Source: Azolla caroliniana (lineage: Eukaryota > Polypodiophyta). From it: a stretch of 64,000 nucleotides of DNA. The notes beneath the pieces are model-generated. The model saw only the letters and a list, made by a program, of their open reading frames with translations, was not told the DNA's origin and ran no database searches. Positions 45,732 to 57,296 of this stretch are shown one piece after another; position 1 is the first letter of the stretch, and every line of letters starts with the position of its first letter. The position numbers were made by a program, and so were the translations under genes. The stretch spans positions 7,874,001 through 7,938,000 of the forward strand of contig JBHGNT010000018.1 of the NCBI GenBank assembly GCA_043228905.1. The letters are read 5' to 3'.

Positions 45732-46033
45732 ACATCTATACAAATCTCTAAATGCAAAATACCTCATTCATTTTGGTTACTTAGGACCTATCACACTATG
45801 ACTTGTAGCTTCCATGGTAAACCCTTAATGCATACTACAAAAGTAAAGTTTTGCATTTGTTAGGTCCTAGAGCCACTTCTAGTTTGTGAAAATTTGATTT
45901 GACTATACGAGACCATAAATGTGGAGTATCTTAGTATTGTTACGCACATGAGATTGGTTAAAACTTGATCTTCGACACATAAACCAATCCCAGTCTTGTG
46001 AACCCAAATGACATTTTTGAACATTATTTCAAT

Positions 46034-46106
46034 CCCACTAAGAAGGGATCGAACCTTCGACCTTTTGCTTAGGAAACAGACGCTCTATCCACTGAGCTAC
46101 AAGTAC
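46034..46106 (-). pseudogene. tRNA-Arg(CCU)-like copy 8
   Basis: First copy right of the Penelope-like element. Acceptor GTACTTG/TTAGTGG has several mismatches, and the T loop is changed. Confidence 0.75.
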
Positions 46107-46558
46107 GACATCCTTGTTACAAAAGAAAGGAACGACTATCCTATTAATTCTTCTAATTACTAATCAATGCATCTGAGTTGACGAATAAATAACCAATTTA
46201 TGTGAAATGATTAATTAAAGCTCACAAATGAATCATCGTAATCGATTTTTAACGAAGTACTAAACATCTATACGAGTCTCTAAATGGAAAATACCTCATT
46301 CACTTTGGGTACTTGGAACCCATAACACTATGAATTTTTGCTTCTATGGTAAACCCTTCATGCATAATACAACAAGTAGAGTTTTGCATTTGTTTGGTCC
46401 TAGAGCCTCTTATAGTTTGTGAAAATTTGATTTCACTATACGACACCATAAATGTGGAGTATTGTTATGCACATGAGATTGGTTAAACATCGATCTTCAA
46501 TACATAAACCAATTCCAGTCTTGTGAATAGAAATGAGATTTCTGATCATTATTTCAAT

Positions 46559-46636
46559 CGCACTAGGAAGGGGTTGAAGCTTCGGCCATTTGCTTAGGAA
46601 ACAAACACTCTGCTCTATCCACTAAGCTACAAGTGT
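46559..46636 (-). pseudogene. tRNA-Arg(CCU)-like copy 9, 5-base insertion
   Basis: A duplicated CTCTG lengthens the D arm (78 bases in all). The T stem and acceptor are also mismatched. Confidence 0.8.
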
Positions 46637-46859
46637 GAAATCCTTGCTACAAAAGAAAGGGTCGACGATCCTATTAATTCTTCTAATTACTAATAAATGC
46701 ATTTGAGTTAACGAATAAATAATCAATTTATGTGAAATACTTAATTAAAGTTCACAAATTAATCATCGTAATCGATCTCTAAGGAAGTACTAAACATCTA
46801 GCAAATCAGCCACATCGAGCGTTGTGAGTGCAAAGGACATAAAGGGTTATTTTTTCAAT

Positions 46860-46932
46860 CGCACTAGGAAGGAGTCGAACTTGCGGCTTTCTGCTTAGGA
46901 AACACATGTTCTATCCACGGAGCTACAAGTGC
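46860..46932 (-). pseudogene. tRNA-Arg(CCU)-like copy 10
   Basis: The T stem is broken (CTTGC on the plus strand), and the D stem and anticodon stem are changed. Confidence 0.75.
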
Positions 46933-47385
46933 GAAATTCTTGCTCCAAAGCAAACAGTCGACGATACTAATAATTCTTCTATTTACTAATCAATGCATCT
47001 GAGTTGACGAATAAATAATCAATTTATGTGAAATGATTAATTAAATCTCACCAATGAATCATCGTAATCAATTTTTTAGGCAGTAGTAAACATGTATATG
47101 AGTCTGTAAATGCAAAATACCTGATTCATTTTGGTTAGTTGGGAACCATTATACTATCACTTTCATAATAAAACCCTTAATGCATAATAAAACAGTAGAC
47201 TTTTGCATTTGTTGGGTCCTAGAGCTACTTCTATTTTGTGAAAATTTGATTTGACTATACGAGACCATAAATGTGGAGTATCTTAGTATTGTTACGCACA
47301 TGAGATTGGTTAAACCTCGATCTTCAACACATAAACCAAATCCAGTCTTGTGAAGCCAAATGAGATTTCTGATCATTATTTCAAT

Positions 47386-47458
47386 TGCACTAGGAAGGGG
47401 TTGAACCTTCGGCCTTCTGCTTAGGAAACAGACGCTCTATGCACTGAGCTACAAGTGC
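47386..47458 (-). tRNA. tRNA-Arg(CCU) copy 11
   Basis: Full cloverleaf. The T loop is TTCAACC, the D loop has one change, and the discriminator is A. Confidence 0.7.
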
Positions 47459-47951
47459 GAAATTCTTGCTACAAATGAAAGGATCGACGATCCAATTAAT
47501 TCTTCTAATTACTAATCAATGCATTTGAGTTGGCGAATTTATAATCAATTTATTTGAAATGCTTAATTAAAGCAAAGAAATGGATCATCGTAATCGAATT
47601 TTGAGGAAGTACTAAACATCAATATGAGACTCTAAATGCGAAATACCTCATTCATTTTGGTTACTTGGGACCCATGACACTATGACTTTTTGCTTCCATG
47701 GTAAACCCTGGATGCATAATACAACAATAGAGTTTTGCATTTGTTAGGTCCTACAACCACTTGTAGTCTGTGAAAATTTGATTTCACTATATGAGACCGT
47801 AATGTCAGGTCGTGAGAAATGAAGGAAAAGGCCAAGTGGAGGACGACGTAGACATTGTTACGCACATGACATTGATTAAACCTCGATTTTTGAAACATAA
47901 ACCAATTCCAGTCTTGTGAACCCAAATGACATTTCTGATCATTATTTCAAT

Positions 47952-48022
47952 CGCACTAGGAAGGAGTCACCTTCAGCCTTCGGATTACGAAACAGACGCT
48001 CTATCCATTGAGCTACAAGTGT
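47952..48022 (-). pseudogene. tRNA-like copy 12, anticodon CGU
   Basis: A two-base deletion in the T loop. The loop TTCGTAA gives CGU, and the anticodon 3' strand is mispaired. Confidence 0.75.
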
Positions 48023-48245
48023 GAAATCCTTGCTAGAAAAGTAAGGGCTGACGATCCTATTAATTCCTCTAATTACGAATGTACGCATCTCGGTTGACGA
48101 ATAAATAAACAATTTATGTGAAATGCTTAATTAAAGTTCGTAGATGAATAATCATAATCGATTTAAGAGCAAGTAGTAAACATCTAGCACATAAGCCACA
48201 TCCAGCGTTGTGAGTACAAAGGACATGAATGGTCATTTCTACAAT

Positions 48246-48318
48246 AGCAATAGGATGGAGTCGAACGTTCGGCTTTCTGCTTACAAAACACACGGTCTAT
48301 TCACTAAGCTACAAGTGC
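48246..48318 (-). pseudogene. tRNA-like copy 13, anticodon UGU
   Basis: The loop TTTGTAA gives UGU. The acceptor, T stem and D stem are all damaged. Confidence 0.75.
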
Positions 48319-48776
48319 AAAATCCTTGCTCCAAAAGAAAGGTCGACAATCCTAATAATTTTTGTAATTACTAATCAATCCATCTAAGTTGACAAATAAA
48401 TAACCAATTTATGTAAAATTATTAATCAAAGCTCACAAATGAATCATCGTAATCAATTTTGGAGGAAGTACTAAACATCTATACGAGTCTCTAAATGCAA
48501 AATACCTCATTCATTTTGGTTACTTGGGAACTATCACACTATCACTTTTTGCTTCCATGGTAAACCCTTAATGCATAATACAACAATAGAGTTTTGCATT
48601 TGTTGGGTCCAAGAGCCACTTCTATTTTGCGAAAATTTGATTTCACTATATGAGAACATAGATGTGGAGTATCTTAGTATTGTTATGCACATAAGATTGG
48701 TTAAACATCGATCTTCGACACATAAACCAATTCGAATCTTGTGAATACAAATGAGATTTCTGATAATTATGTCAAT

Positions 48777-48849
48777 CGCGCTAGGAAGGGGTCGAACCTT
48801 CGACCTTTTGCTTAGGAAACAAACGCTCTATCCACTGAGCTACAAGTGC
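48777..48849 (-). tRNA. tRNA-Arg(CCU)-like copy 14
   Basis: The anticodon stem TTTGT/GCAAA is fully paired by changes on both sides. There is one acceptor mismatch at pair 3. Confidence 0.6.
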
Positions 48850-49308
48850 GAAATGCTTGCTCCAAAAGAAAGAGTCGATGATCCTATTAATTCTTTTATT
48901 CACTAATAAATGCATATGACTTGACGTATTTATAATCAAGTTATGTGAACTGCTTAATTAAAGCTCACATCTGAATCCTCGTAATCAATTTTTGAGGAAG
49001 TACTAAAAATTTATAGGAGTGTCTAAATGCGAAATACGTCATTCATTTTGGTTACTTGGGACCCATCACACTATGGCCTTTTGCATCCATGATCAACCCC
49101 TAATGTATAATACAAAAGTAGAGTTTTGCATTTGTTGGGTCCTCGAATAGCTCATAGTTTGTGAAAATTTGACTTCACTATACGAGACCATAAATGTGGA
49201 GTATCTTAGTATTGTTAGGCACATGAGATTGGTTAAACCTCAATCTTCGACATATAAACCAATCCAAGTCTTCTGAACCGAAATAACATATCTGATCATT
49301 ATTTCAAT

Positions 49309-49381
49309 CGCACTAGGAAGGGGTCGAACATTCGGCCTTCTGCTTAGGAAATAGATGCTGTATCCACTGAGCTATAAGTGC
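49309..49381 (-). pseudogene. tRNA-Arg(CCU)-like copy 15
   Basis: Mismatches in the T stem, anticodon stem (A30) and D stem. Confidence 0.7.
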
Positions 49382-49572
49382 GAAATGCTAGCTCCAAAAG
49401 AAAGGGTCGTTTATCTTAATAATTCTTCTAATTACTAATAAATTCATACGAGACCATAAATGTGGAGTATATTAGTATTGTTCTCACATGAGATTGGTTA
49501 AACCTTGATCCTCGACATATAAACCAATCTAGTCATGTTAACCCAAATGACATTTCTGATCATTATTTCAAT

Positions 49573-49645
49573 CGTACTAGGAAGGGGTCCAACCTTCGGC
49601 CTTCTGCTTAGGAAACAAATACTTTATCCAATGTTTCACAAGTGC
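49573..49645 (-). pseudogene. tRNA-Arg(CCU)-like copy 16
   Basis: The D arm is strongly decayed, and the T loop is TTGGACC, losing the invariant C56. Confidence 0.78.
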
Positions 49646-50369
49646 GAAATCCTTGCTCCAAAGGAAAGGGTCGAAGATCCCTATTAATTCTTCTAATTAC
49701 TAATAAATGCATCTGAATTGACAAATTTAGAATTAATTTATGTGAACTGCTTAATTAAAGCTCACAAATGAATCATCGTAATCGATTTTTGAGGAAGTAC
49801 TGAAAATCTATGAGTGGATAAATGTGAAATACCTCATTCATCTTGGTTACTTACGACCCATCACACTGTGACTTTTTGCTTTCATGGTAAACCCTTAATG
49901 TGTAATACAACAGTAGAGTTTTGCATTTGTTGGGTCCTACAACCACTTATAGTCAACTTGTAATTACTAATAAATGCATCTCAGTTGACGTATTTATAAT
50001 CAATTGATGTGAACTAAATTAAAGCTCACAACTGAATCCTCGTAATCGATTTTTGAGGAAGTACGGGAAATCTATAGGAGTGTCGAAATTGGAAATACCT
50101 TATTCATTTTGCTTACTTGGGACCCATCACACTATGACTTTTTGCTTCATTGGTAAACCCTTAATCCTTAATACAGAAGTAGAGTTTTGCATTTGTTGGG
50201 TCCTACAACTGCTTATAGTTTGTGAAAATGTGATTTGACTATACGAGACCATAAATGTGGAGGATCTTAGTATTGTTAAGCACATGAGATTGGTTAAACC
50301 TCAATCTTTGACACATAAACCAATTCTAGTCTTCTGAACCGAAATGACATATTTGATCATTATTACGCT

Positions 50370-50442
50370 CACACTAGGAAGAGGTCGAACCGTCGGCCTT
50401 CTGCTTAGGAAACATACGCTCTATCCAATGAGTTACAAGTGT
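50370..50442 (-). tRNA. tRNA-Arg(CCU)-like copy 17
   Basis: Acceptor pair 1 is A-U in place of G-C, changed on both strands. The T stem has one mismatch and the anticodon stem one. Confidence 0.5.
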
Positions 50443-50901
50443 GAAATGCTTGCTCGAAAAGAAAGGGTAGATTATCCTATTTATTCTTCTAATTACTAAT
50501 AAATGCATATGAGTTGACGTATTTAGAATTAATTTTTGTGAACTGCTTAATTAAAGTTCACAACTAAATCCTCGTAATCGATTTTTGAGGAAGTACTAAA
50601 AATCTATTGGAGTGTCTAAATCAGAAATACCTTATTCATGTTGGTTACTTGGGACACATCACACTATGAATTTTTGCTTCATTGGTAAACCCTTAATGTA
50701 TAATACAGAAGTAGAGTTTTGCATTTGTCGGGTCCTACAACCGCTTATAGTTTGTGAAAATGTGATTTGACTATACGAGACCATAAATGTAGACGATCTT
50801 AGTATTGTTAGGCAAATGAGATTGGTTAAACCTCAATCTTCGACATATAAACCAATTCAAGTCTTCTGAACCGAAATGAAATATCTGATCATTATTTCAA
50901 T

Positions 50902-50976
50902 CGCACTAGGAAGGGGATCGAACCTTCGGTCTTGTGCTTAGGAAAACAAACGCTCTATCCACTGAGCTACAAATGC
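50902..50976 (-). pseudogene. tRNA-Arg(CCU)-like copy 18, two insertions
   Basis: 75 bases, with an extra base in the T loop and another in the anticodon loop. Near twin of copy 35 (57116). Confidence 0.8.
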
Positions 50977-51082
50977 GAAATACTTCCCCCACTAGAGAGG
51001 GTCGATTATCCTATTAATTTCTCTAATTACTAACAAATGCAGTCTTGTGAAGCCAAATGACTTTTTTGATTATTATTTCAAT

Positions 51083-51155
51083 CACACTAAGAAGGGGTCG
51101 AACCTTCGGTCTTTTGCTTAGGAAACAGACCCTCTATCCACTAAGCTACAAGTGC
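51083..51155 (-). pseudogene. tRNA-Arg(CCU)-like copy 19
   Basis: Acceptor GCACTTG/TTAGTGT with pair 1 G-U. The D stem is changed on both strands, and the anticodon stem has one mismatch. Confidence 0.65.
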
Positions 51156-51202
51156 GAAATGCTTGCTTCTAAAGAAAGAGTCGATGATCCTATTAATTCG
51201 GC

Positions 51203-51258
51203 TAACAATACTAAGATACTCCACGACACAATAAATGTGGAGTATATGAGTATTGTTA
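51203..51258. repeat. foldback hairpin in array spacer (first of three)
   Basis: TAACAATACTAAGATACTCCAC is followed, after 12 bases, by a near reverse complement (GTGGAGTATATGAGTATTG). The left arm is an inverted copy of spacer sequence. The same structure recurs at about 57417-57471 and 63066-63120. Confidence 0.85.
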
Positions 51259-51349
51259 CGCACATGAGATTGGTTAAACGTCGATCTTCGACACATAAAG
51301 CAATTCAATTCTTCTAAACCGAAATGACATATCTAATCATTATTTCAGT

Positions 51350-51422
51350 CGCACTAGGAAGGGGTCGAGCCTTCGGCCTTTTGCTTAGGAACCAGACGCT
51401 CTATCCAGTGAGCTACAAGTGC
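51350..51422 (-). tRNA. tRNA-Arg(CCU)-like copy 20
   Basis: The T loop starts CTCGACC in place of TTCGACC. The anticodon stem closing pair is G31-G39, with a further mismatch at 28-42. Confidence 0.5.
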
Positions 51423-51614
51423 GAAATCCTTGCTCCCAAAGAAAGAGTGGATGATCCTATTATTCTTCTTATTACTAAGAAATCCATACGAGACAATAAA
51501 TGTGGAGTATATGAGTATTGTTACGCACATGGGATTGGTTAAACTTCGATCTTTGACACCTAAACGAATTCTGGTCTAATGAACCGAAATGACATTTCTG
51601 ATCATTATTTTAGG

Positions 51615-51687
51615 CGCACTAGGAAGGGGTCGAACCTTCGGCCTTCTGCTTACGAACCAGACGCTCTATCCAGTGAGCTACAAGTGT
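51615..51687 (-). pseudogene. tRNA-like copy 21, anticodon CGU
   Basis: The loop TTCGTAA gives CGU (Thr codon ACG). Closing pair G31-G39 and first acceptor pair A-C are mismatched. The T arm is intact. Confidence 0.65.
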
Positions 51688-51880
51688 GAAATCCTTGCTC
51701 CCAAAGAAAGAGTCGATGATCCTATTAATTCTTCTTATTACTAAGAAATCCATATGAGATAATAAATGTGGAGTATATGAGTATTGTTACGCACATGAGA
51801 TTGGTTAAACTTCGATCTTTGACACATAAACGAATTCTACTCTAATGAACCGAAATGACATTTCTGATTATTATTTCAGG

Positions 51881-51953
51881 CACACTAGGAAGGGGTCGAA
51901 CCTTCGGCCTTCTGCTTAGGAAACAGGCGCTCTATCCACTGAGCTACAAGTGC
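51881..51953 (-). tRNA. tRNA-Arg(CCU) copy 22
   Basis: Acceptor pair 1 is G-U, and anticodon stem pair 27-43 is C-A. Otherwise consensus. Confidence 0.6.
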
Positions 51954-52412
51954 GAAATGCTTGCTCCAAAAGAAAGAGTCAATGATTCTATTAATTCTTC
52001 TAATTAATAATAAATGCATCTGAGTTGATGTATTTATAATCAATTTATGTGAACTGCTTAATTAAAGCTCACAAATGAATCATCGTCATCGATTTTTGAG
52101 GAACTACGAGAAATCTATATGAGTGGCTAAATGCGAAATACCTCATTCATTTTGGTTACCTGGGACACATTACACTGTGACTTTTTGCTCTGATGGGAAA
52201 CCCTTACTGCGTAATACAACTCTCGAGTTTTGCATTTGTTGTGTCCTAGAAGCACCCATAGTTTTTGGAAATTTGTTTTTACTATACGTGCCCATAAATG
52301 TGGAGTATCTTAGTATTCTTACGCACATTAGATTGGTTAAACCTCCAACTTCGACATATAAACCAATTCCAGTCTTGTTAACACAAATGACATTTCTGAT
52401 CATTATGTCAAT

Positions 52413-52485
52413 CGCATTAGGAAGGGGTCGAACCTTCGGCCTTATGTTTCGGAAACAAACGCTCTATCCACTGAGCTACAAGTGC
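52413..52485 (-). tRNA. tRNA-Arg copy 23, anticodon CCG
   Basis: The loop TTCCGAA gives CCG (reads CGG, still Arg). The anticodon stem TTTGT/ACATA has one mismatch. T arm and D arm are consensus. Confidence 0.55.
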
Positions 52486-52944
52486 GAAATGCTTGCTCCA
52501 AAAGAAAGAGTCGATGATCCTATTAATTGTTGTAATTAATAATCAATGCATTTGAGTTGACGTATTTATAATCAATTTATGTGGACTGCTTAATTAAAGC
52601 TCACAAATGAATATTCGTCATCGCTTTCTGAGGAAGTACGAGAAATCTATCTGAGTGGCTAAATGCGAAATACCTCATTCATTTTGGTTACTTGGGACCC
52701 ATTCCAATCTGACTTTTTGCTCTCATGGTAAACCCTTAATGCGTAATACAACTCTAGAGTTTTGCATTTGTTGTGTCCTAGAACTACCCATAGTTTTTGG
52801 AAATTTGTTTTTACTATACGAGACCATAAATGTGGAGTATCTTAGTATTGTTACACACATTAGATTGGTTAAACCTCCAACTTCGACATATAAACCAATT
52901 CCAATCTTGTTAACCCAAATGACATTTATGATCATTATTTCAAT

Positions 52945-53017
52945 CGCACTAGGAAGGGGTCGAACCTTCGGCCTTCTGCTTAGGAAACATACGCTCTATC
53001 CACTGAGCTACAAGTGT
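52945..53017 (-). tRNA. tRNA-Arg(CCU) copy 24
   Basis: Consensus except A1 (A-C at the acceptor end) and one anticodon-stem change. Confidence 0.6.
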
Positions 53018-53182
53018 GAAATCCTATTAATTCATCTTATTACTAAGAAATACATACGAGACAATAAATGTGGAGTATATGAGTATTGTTACGCACATGA
53101 GATTGGTTAAACGTCGATCTTCGACACATAAAGCAATTCAGTTCTTCTAAACCGAAATGACATATCTAATTATTATTTCAGT

Positions 53183-53255
53183 CGCACTAGGAAGGGGTCG
53201 AACCTTCGGCCTTCTACATAGGAACCAGACGCTCTATCCACTGAGCTACAAGTGC
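53183..53255 (-). tRNA. tRNA-Arg(CCU)-like copy 25
   Basis: Loop TTCCTAT (position 38 changed). The anticodon stem TCTGG/GTAGA is weakened. Other arms are consensus. Confidence 0.5.
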
Positions 53256-53447
53256 GAAATCCTTGCTCCAAAGAAAGAGTCGATGATCCTATTAATTCTT
53301 CTTATTACTAAGAAATCCATACGAGACAATAAATGTGGAGTATATGAGTATTGTTACGCACATGGAATTGGTTAAACTTCGATGTTTGACACCTAAACGA
53401 ATTTTGGTCTAATGAACCGAAATGACATTTCTGATCATTATTTCAAG

Positions 53448-53520
53448 CGCACTAGGAAGGGGTCGAACCTTCGGCCTTCTGCTTAGGAAACAGACGCTCT
53501 ATCCACTGAGCTACAAGTGC
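53448..53520 (-). tRNA. tRNA-Arg(CCU) copy 26, perfect consensus
   Basis: Every arm pairs except the shared 6:67 U-U. Box A, box B and the upstream CAA are intact. Would decode AGG if transcribed. Confidence 0.88.
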
Positions 53521-53713
53521 GAAATCCTTGCTCCCAAAGAAAGAGTCGATGATCCTATTAATTCTCATTATTACGAAGAAATCCATACGAGACAATAAAT
53601 GTGGAGTATATGAGTATTGTTACGCACATGAGATTGGTTAAACTTCGATCTTTGACACCTAAACGAATTCTAGTCTAATGAACCGAAATAACATTTCTGA
53701 TCATTATTTCAAG

Positions 53714-53786
53714 CGCACTAGGAAGGGGTCGAACCCTCGGCCTTGTCCTTAGGAAATAGACGCTCTATCCACTGAGCTACAAGTGC
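53714..53786 (-). pseudogene. tRNA-Arg(CCU)-like copy 27
   Basis: The anticodon stem TCTAT/GGACA is broken. The T stem has one change. Confidence 0.65.
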
Positions 53787-53979
53787 GAAATCCTTGCTCC
53801 CAAAGGAAGAGTTGAGGATCCTATTAATTCTTCTTATTACTAAGAAATGCATACGAGACAATTAATGTGGAGTATATGAGTATTGTTACACACATGAGAT
53901 TGGTTAAACTTCGATCTTTGACACATAAACGAATTTTAGTCTAATGAACCGAAATAACATTTCTGATCATTATTTCAAG

Positions 53980-54052
53980 CGCACTAGGAAGGGGTCTAAC
54001 CTTCGGCCTTCTGCTTAGGAAATAGACGCTCTATCCACTGAGCTACAAGTGC
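53980..54052 (-). tRNA. tRNA-Arg(CCU)-like copy 28
   Basis: The T loop is TTAGACC, losing the invariant C56 and weakening box B. A30-C40 is mismatched. Confidence 0.5.
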
Positions 54053-54515
54053 GAAATGCTTGGTCCAAAAGATCGAGTCAATGATTCTATTAATTCTTCT
54101 AATTAATAATAAATGCATCTGAGTTGACGTATTTATAATCAATTTATGTGAACTGCGTAATTAAAGCTCACAAATGAATCATCGTCCTGAATGGATTTTT
54201 GAGGAGGTATTGTAAATCTATATGCGTGGATAAATGCCAAATACCTCCTTCTTTTTGGTTTCTTGGGACCCATTCCAGAGTGTCTTTTTGCTTTAATGGT
54301 AAACCCGTAATGCGCAATACAACAATAGTGTTTTGCATTTGTTGTGTCCTAGAACCACTTATATTTTTCGGAAGATAATTTTTACTATATGAGACCATAA
54401 AAGTGGAGTATCTTAGTATTGTTAGCCAAATGAGATTGGTTAAACCTCGATCTTCGACGCATAAAGCAATTCAGTTCTTCTAAACCGAAATGACATATCT
54501 AATCATTATTTGAGT

Positions 54516-54588
54516 CACACTAGGAAGGGGTCTAACCTTCGGCCTTGTGCTTAGGAACCAGACGCTCTATCCACTGAGCTACAAGTGC
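54516..54588 (-). pseudogene. tRNA-Arg(CCU)-like copy 29
   Basis: Same TTAGACC T loop as copy 28, with a weak anticodon stem (TCTGG/GCACA). Confidence 0.6.
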
Positions 54589-54781
54589 GAAATCCTTGCT
54601 CCCAGAGAAAGAGTCGATGATCCTATTAATTCTCCTTATTACTAAGAAATGTATACGAGACAATAAATGTGGAGTATATGAGTATTGTTACGCACATGAG
54701 ATTGGTTAAACGTCGATCTTCGACACATAAAGCAATTCAGTTCTTCTAAACCGAAATTGCATATCTAATCATTATTTCAGT

Positions 54782-54854
54782 TGCACTAGGAAGGGGTCGA
54801 ACCTTCGTCCTTTTGCTTAGGAACAAGACACTCTATCCACTGAGCTACAATTGC
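54782..54854 (-). pseudogene. tRNA-Arg(CCU)-like copy 30
   Basis: The acceptor 5' strand GCAATTG breaks pair 4. Anticodon and D stems are mismatched. Confidence 0.65.
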
Positions 54855-55047
54855 GAAATCCTTGCTCCCAAAGAAAGAGTCGATGATCCTATGAATTCTT
54901 CTTATTACTAAGAAATGTATACCAGACAATAAATGTGGAGTATATGAGTATTGTTACGCACATGAGAATGGTTAAACGTCGATCTTCGACACAGAAAGCA
55001 ATTTAGTTCTTCTAAACCGAAATGACATATCTAATCATTATTTGAAT

Positions 55048-55120
55048 CGCACTAGGAAAGGGTCGAACCTTCGGCCTTCTGCTTAGGAACCAGACGCTCT
55101 ATCCATTGAGCTACAAGTGT
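55048..55120 (-). tRNA. tRNA-Arg(CCU)-like copy 31
   Basis: A1-C72 mismatch, G31-G39 mismatch, and one G-U in the T stem. Confidence 0.5.
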
Positions 55121-55525
55121 GAAATCCTTGCTCCCAAAGAAAGATTCGATGATCCTATTAATTCTTCTAATTAATAATAAATGCATCTGAGTTGACGTAT
55201 TTATAATCAATTTATGTGAACTTCTAAATTAGAGCTCACAAATGAATCATCGTCATCGATTTCTAAGGAACTACGAGAAATCTATATGAGTGGCTAAATG
55301 CGAAATACCTAATTCATTTTGGTTACCTGGGCCCCATTACACTATGACTTTTTGCTCTAATGGTAAACCCTTAATGCGTAATACAACAGTAGAGTTTTGC
55401 ATTTGTTGGGTCCTACAACCACTTATAGTCAACTTGTAATTACTAATAAATGCATCTCAGTTGACGTATTTATAAGCAATTCAGTTCTTCTAAACCGAAA
55501 TGACATATCTAATCATTATTTCAGT

Positions 55526-55598
55526 TGCACTAGGAAGGGGTCGAACCTTCGGCCGTCTGCTTATGAAGCAGACGCTCTATCCACTGAGCTACAAGTGC
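55526..55598 (-). tRNA. tRNA copy 32 with anticodon CAU
   Basis: The loop TTCATAA gives CAU (Met). The anticodon stem is TCTGC/GCAGA, all Watson-Crick, better than the consensus. The acceptor, D and T arms are intact, and the discriminator is A. With C35 replaced by A, the main Arg identity base is lost. The only array member with a complete cloverleaf and a changed amino-acid assignment. Confidence 0.75.
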
Positions 55599-55791
55599 GA
55601 AATCCTTGCCCCCAAAGAAAGAGTGGATGATCCTATTAATTCTTCTTATTACTAAGAAATGTATACGAGAAAATAAATGTGGAGTATATGAGTATTGTTA
55701 CGCACATGAGAATGGTTAAACATCAATCTTCGACACAGAAAGCAATTCAGTTCTTCTAAACCGAAATGACATATCTAATCATTATTTCAGT

Positions 55792-55864
55792 CGCACTAGG
55801 AAAGGGTCGAACCTTCGGCCTTCTGCTTAGGAACCAGACGCTCTATCCATTGAGCTACAAGTGT
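55792..55864 (-). tRNA. tRNA-Arg(CCU)-like copy 33
   Basis: Same set of changes as copy 31 (A1-C72, G31-G39, T-stem G-U), suggesting that the two share a duplication. Confidence 0.5.
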
Positions 55865-56588
55865 GAAATCCTTGCTCCCATAGAAAGGGTTGATCATCCT
55901 ATTAATTCTTCTAATTAATAATAAATGCATCTGAGTTGACGTATTTATAATCAATTTATGTGAACTGCTAAATTAGAGCTCACAGATGAATCATCGTCAT
56001 CGATTTCTAAGGAACTATGAGAAATCTATATGAGTGGCTAAATGCGAAATACCTAATTCATTTTGGTTACCTGGGCCCCATTACACTGTGACTTTTGCTC
56101 TGATGGTAAACCCTTAATGCGTAATACAACAGTAGAGTTTTGCATTTGTTGGGTCCTACAACCACTTATAGTCAACTTGTAATTACTAATAAATGCATCT
56201 CAGTTGACGTATTTATAATCAATTGATGTGAACTAAATTAAAGCTCACAACTGAATCCTCGTAATCGATTTTTGAGGAAGTACGGGAAATCTATAGGAGT
56301 GTCGCAATTGGAAATACCTTATTCATTTTGCTTAATTGGGACCCATCACACTATGACTTTTTGCTTCATTGGTAAACCCTTAATCCTTAATACAGAAGTA
56401 GAGTTTTGCATTTGTTGGGTCCTACAACTGCTTATAGTTTGTGAAAATGTGATTTGACTATACGAGACCATAAATGTGGAGGATCTTAGTATTGTTAAGC
56501 ACATGAGATTGGTTAAACCTCAATTTTTGACACATAAACCAATTCTAGTCTTCTGAACCGAAATGACATATGTGATCATTATTACGCT

Positions 56589-56656
56589 CGCACTAGGAAG
56601 AGGTGGAACCGTCGGCCTTCTGATTAGGAAACAGACGCTCTATCCAATGAGTTGAC
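56589..56656 (-). pseudogene. tRNA-Arg(CCU)-like copy 34, truncated
   Basis: The 5' acceptor strand is deleted (array text jumps from GAGTTG to CGAAATGC). Twin of copy 17 before the deletion. Confidence 0.85.
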
Positions 56657-57115
56657 GAAATGCTTGCTCGAAAGGAAAGGGTAGATTATCCTATTTATTC
56701 TTCTAATTACTAATAAATGCATATGAGTTGACGTATTTATAATTAATTTTTGTGAACTGCTTAATTAAAGTTCACAACTAAATCCTCGTAATCGATTTTT
56801 GAGGAAGTACTAAAAATCTATTGGAGTGTCTAAATCTGAAATACCTCATTCATGTTGGTTGCTTGGGACACATCACACTATGAATTTTTGCTTCATTGGT
56901 AAACCCCTAATGTATAATACAGAAGTAGAGTTTTGCATTTGTCGGGTCCTACAACCGCTTATAGTTTGTGAAAATGTGATTTGACTATACGAGACCATAA
57001 ATGTAGACGATCTTAGTATTGTTAGGCAAATGAGATTGGTTAAACCTCAATCTTCGACATATAAACCAATTCAAGTCTTTTGAACCGAAATGAAATATCT
57101 GATCATTATTTCAAT

Positions 57116-57190
57116 CGTACTAGGAAGGGGGTCGAACCTTCGGTTTTGTGCTTAGGAAAACAAACACTCTATACACTGAGCTACAAATGC
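57116..57190 (-). pseudogene. tRNA-Arg(CCU)-like copy 35, two insertions
   Basis: An extra G in the T loop region and an extra base in the anticodon loop. Paralog of copy 18, 6.2 kb away. Confidence 0.8.
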
Positions 57191-57296
57191 GAAACAATTT
57201 CCCCACTAGAGAGGGTCGATTATCCTATTAATTTTTCTAATTACTAAAAAATGCAGTCCTGTGAACCGAAATGACATTTCTGATCATTATTTCAAT

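Larger units (their letters stand above)
49930..51480. repeat. segmental duplication within the tRNA array
   Basis: This about 1.55-kb block, with tRNA copies 17-20 and the foldback, matches about 56150-57700 with an offset of roughly 6.2 kb. The last part recurs a third time from about 63018. Confidence 0.8.

Noticed and set aside
55397-55630. Open frame reading through a tRNA copy, giving a chain that contains NLRPSAYEADALSTELQ
   Set aside because: It is the antisense of tRNA copy 32. Such chains are well-known spurious products of tRNA-like DNA.
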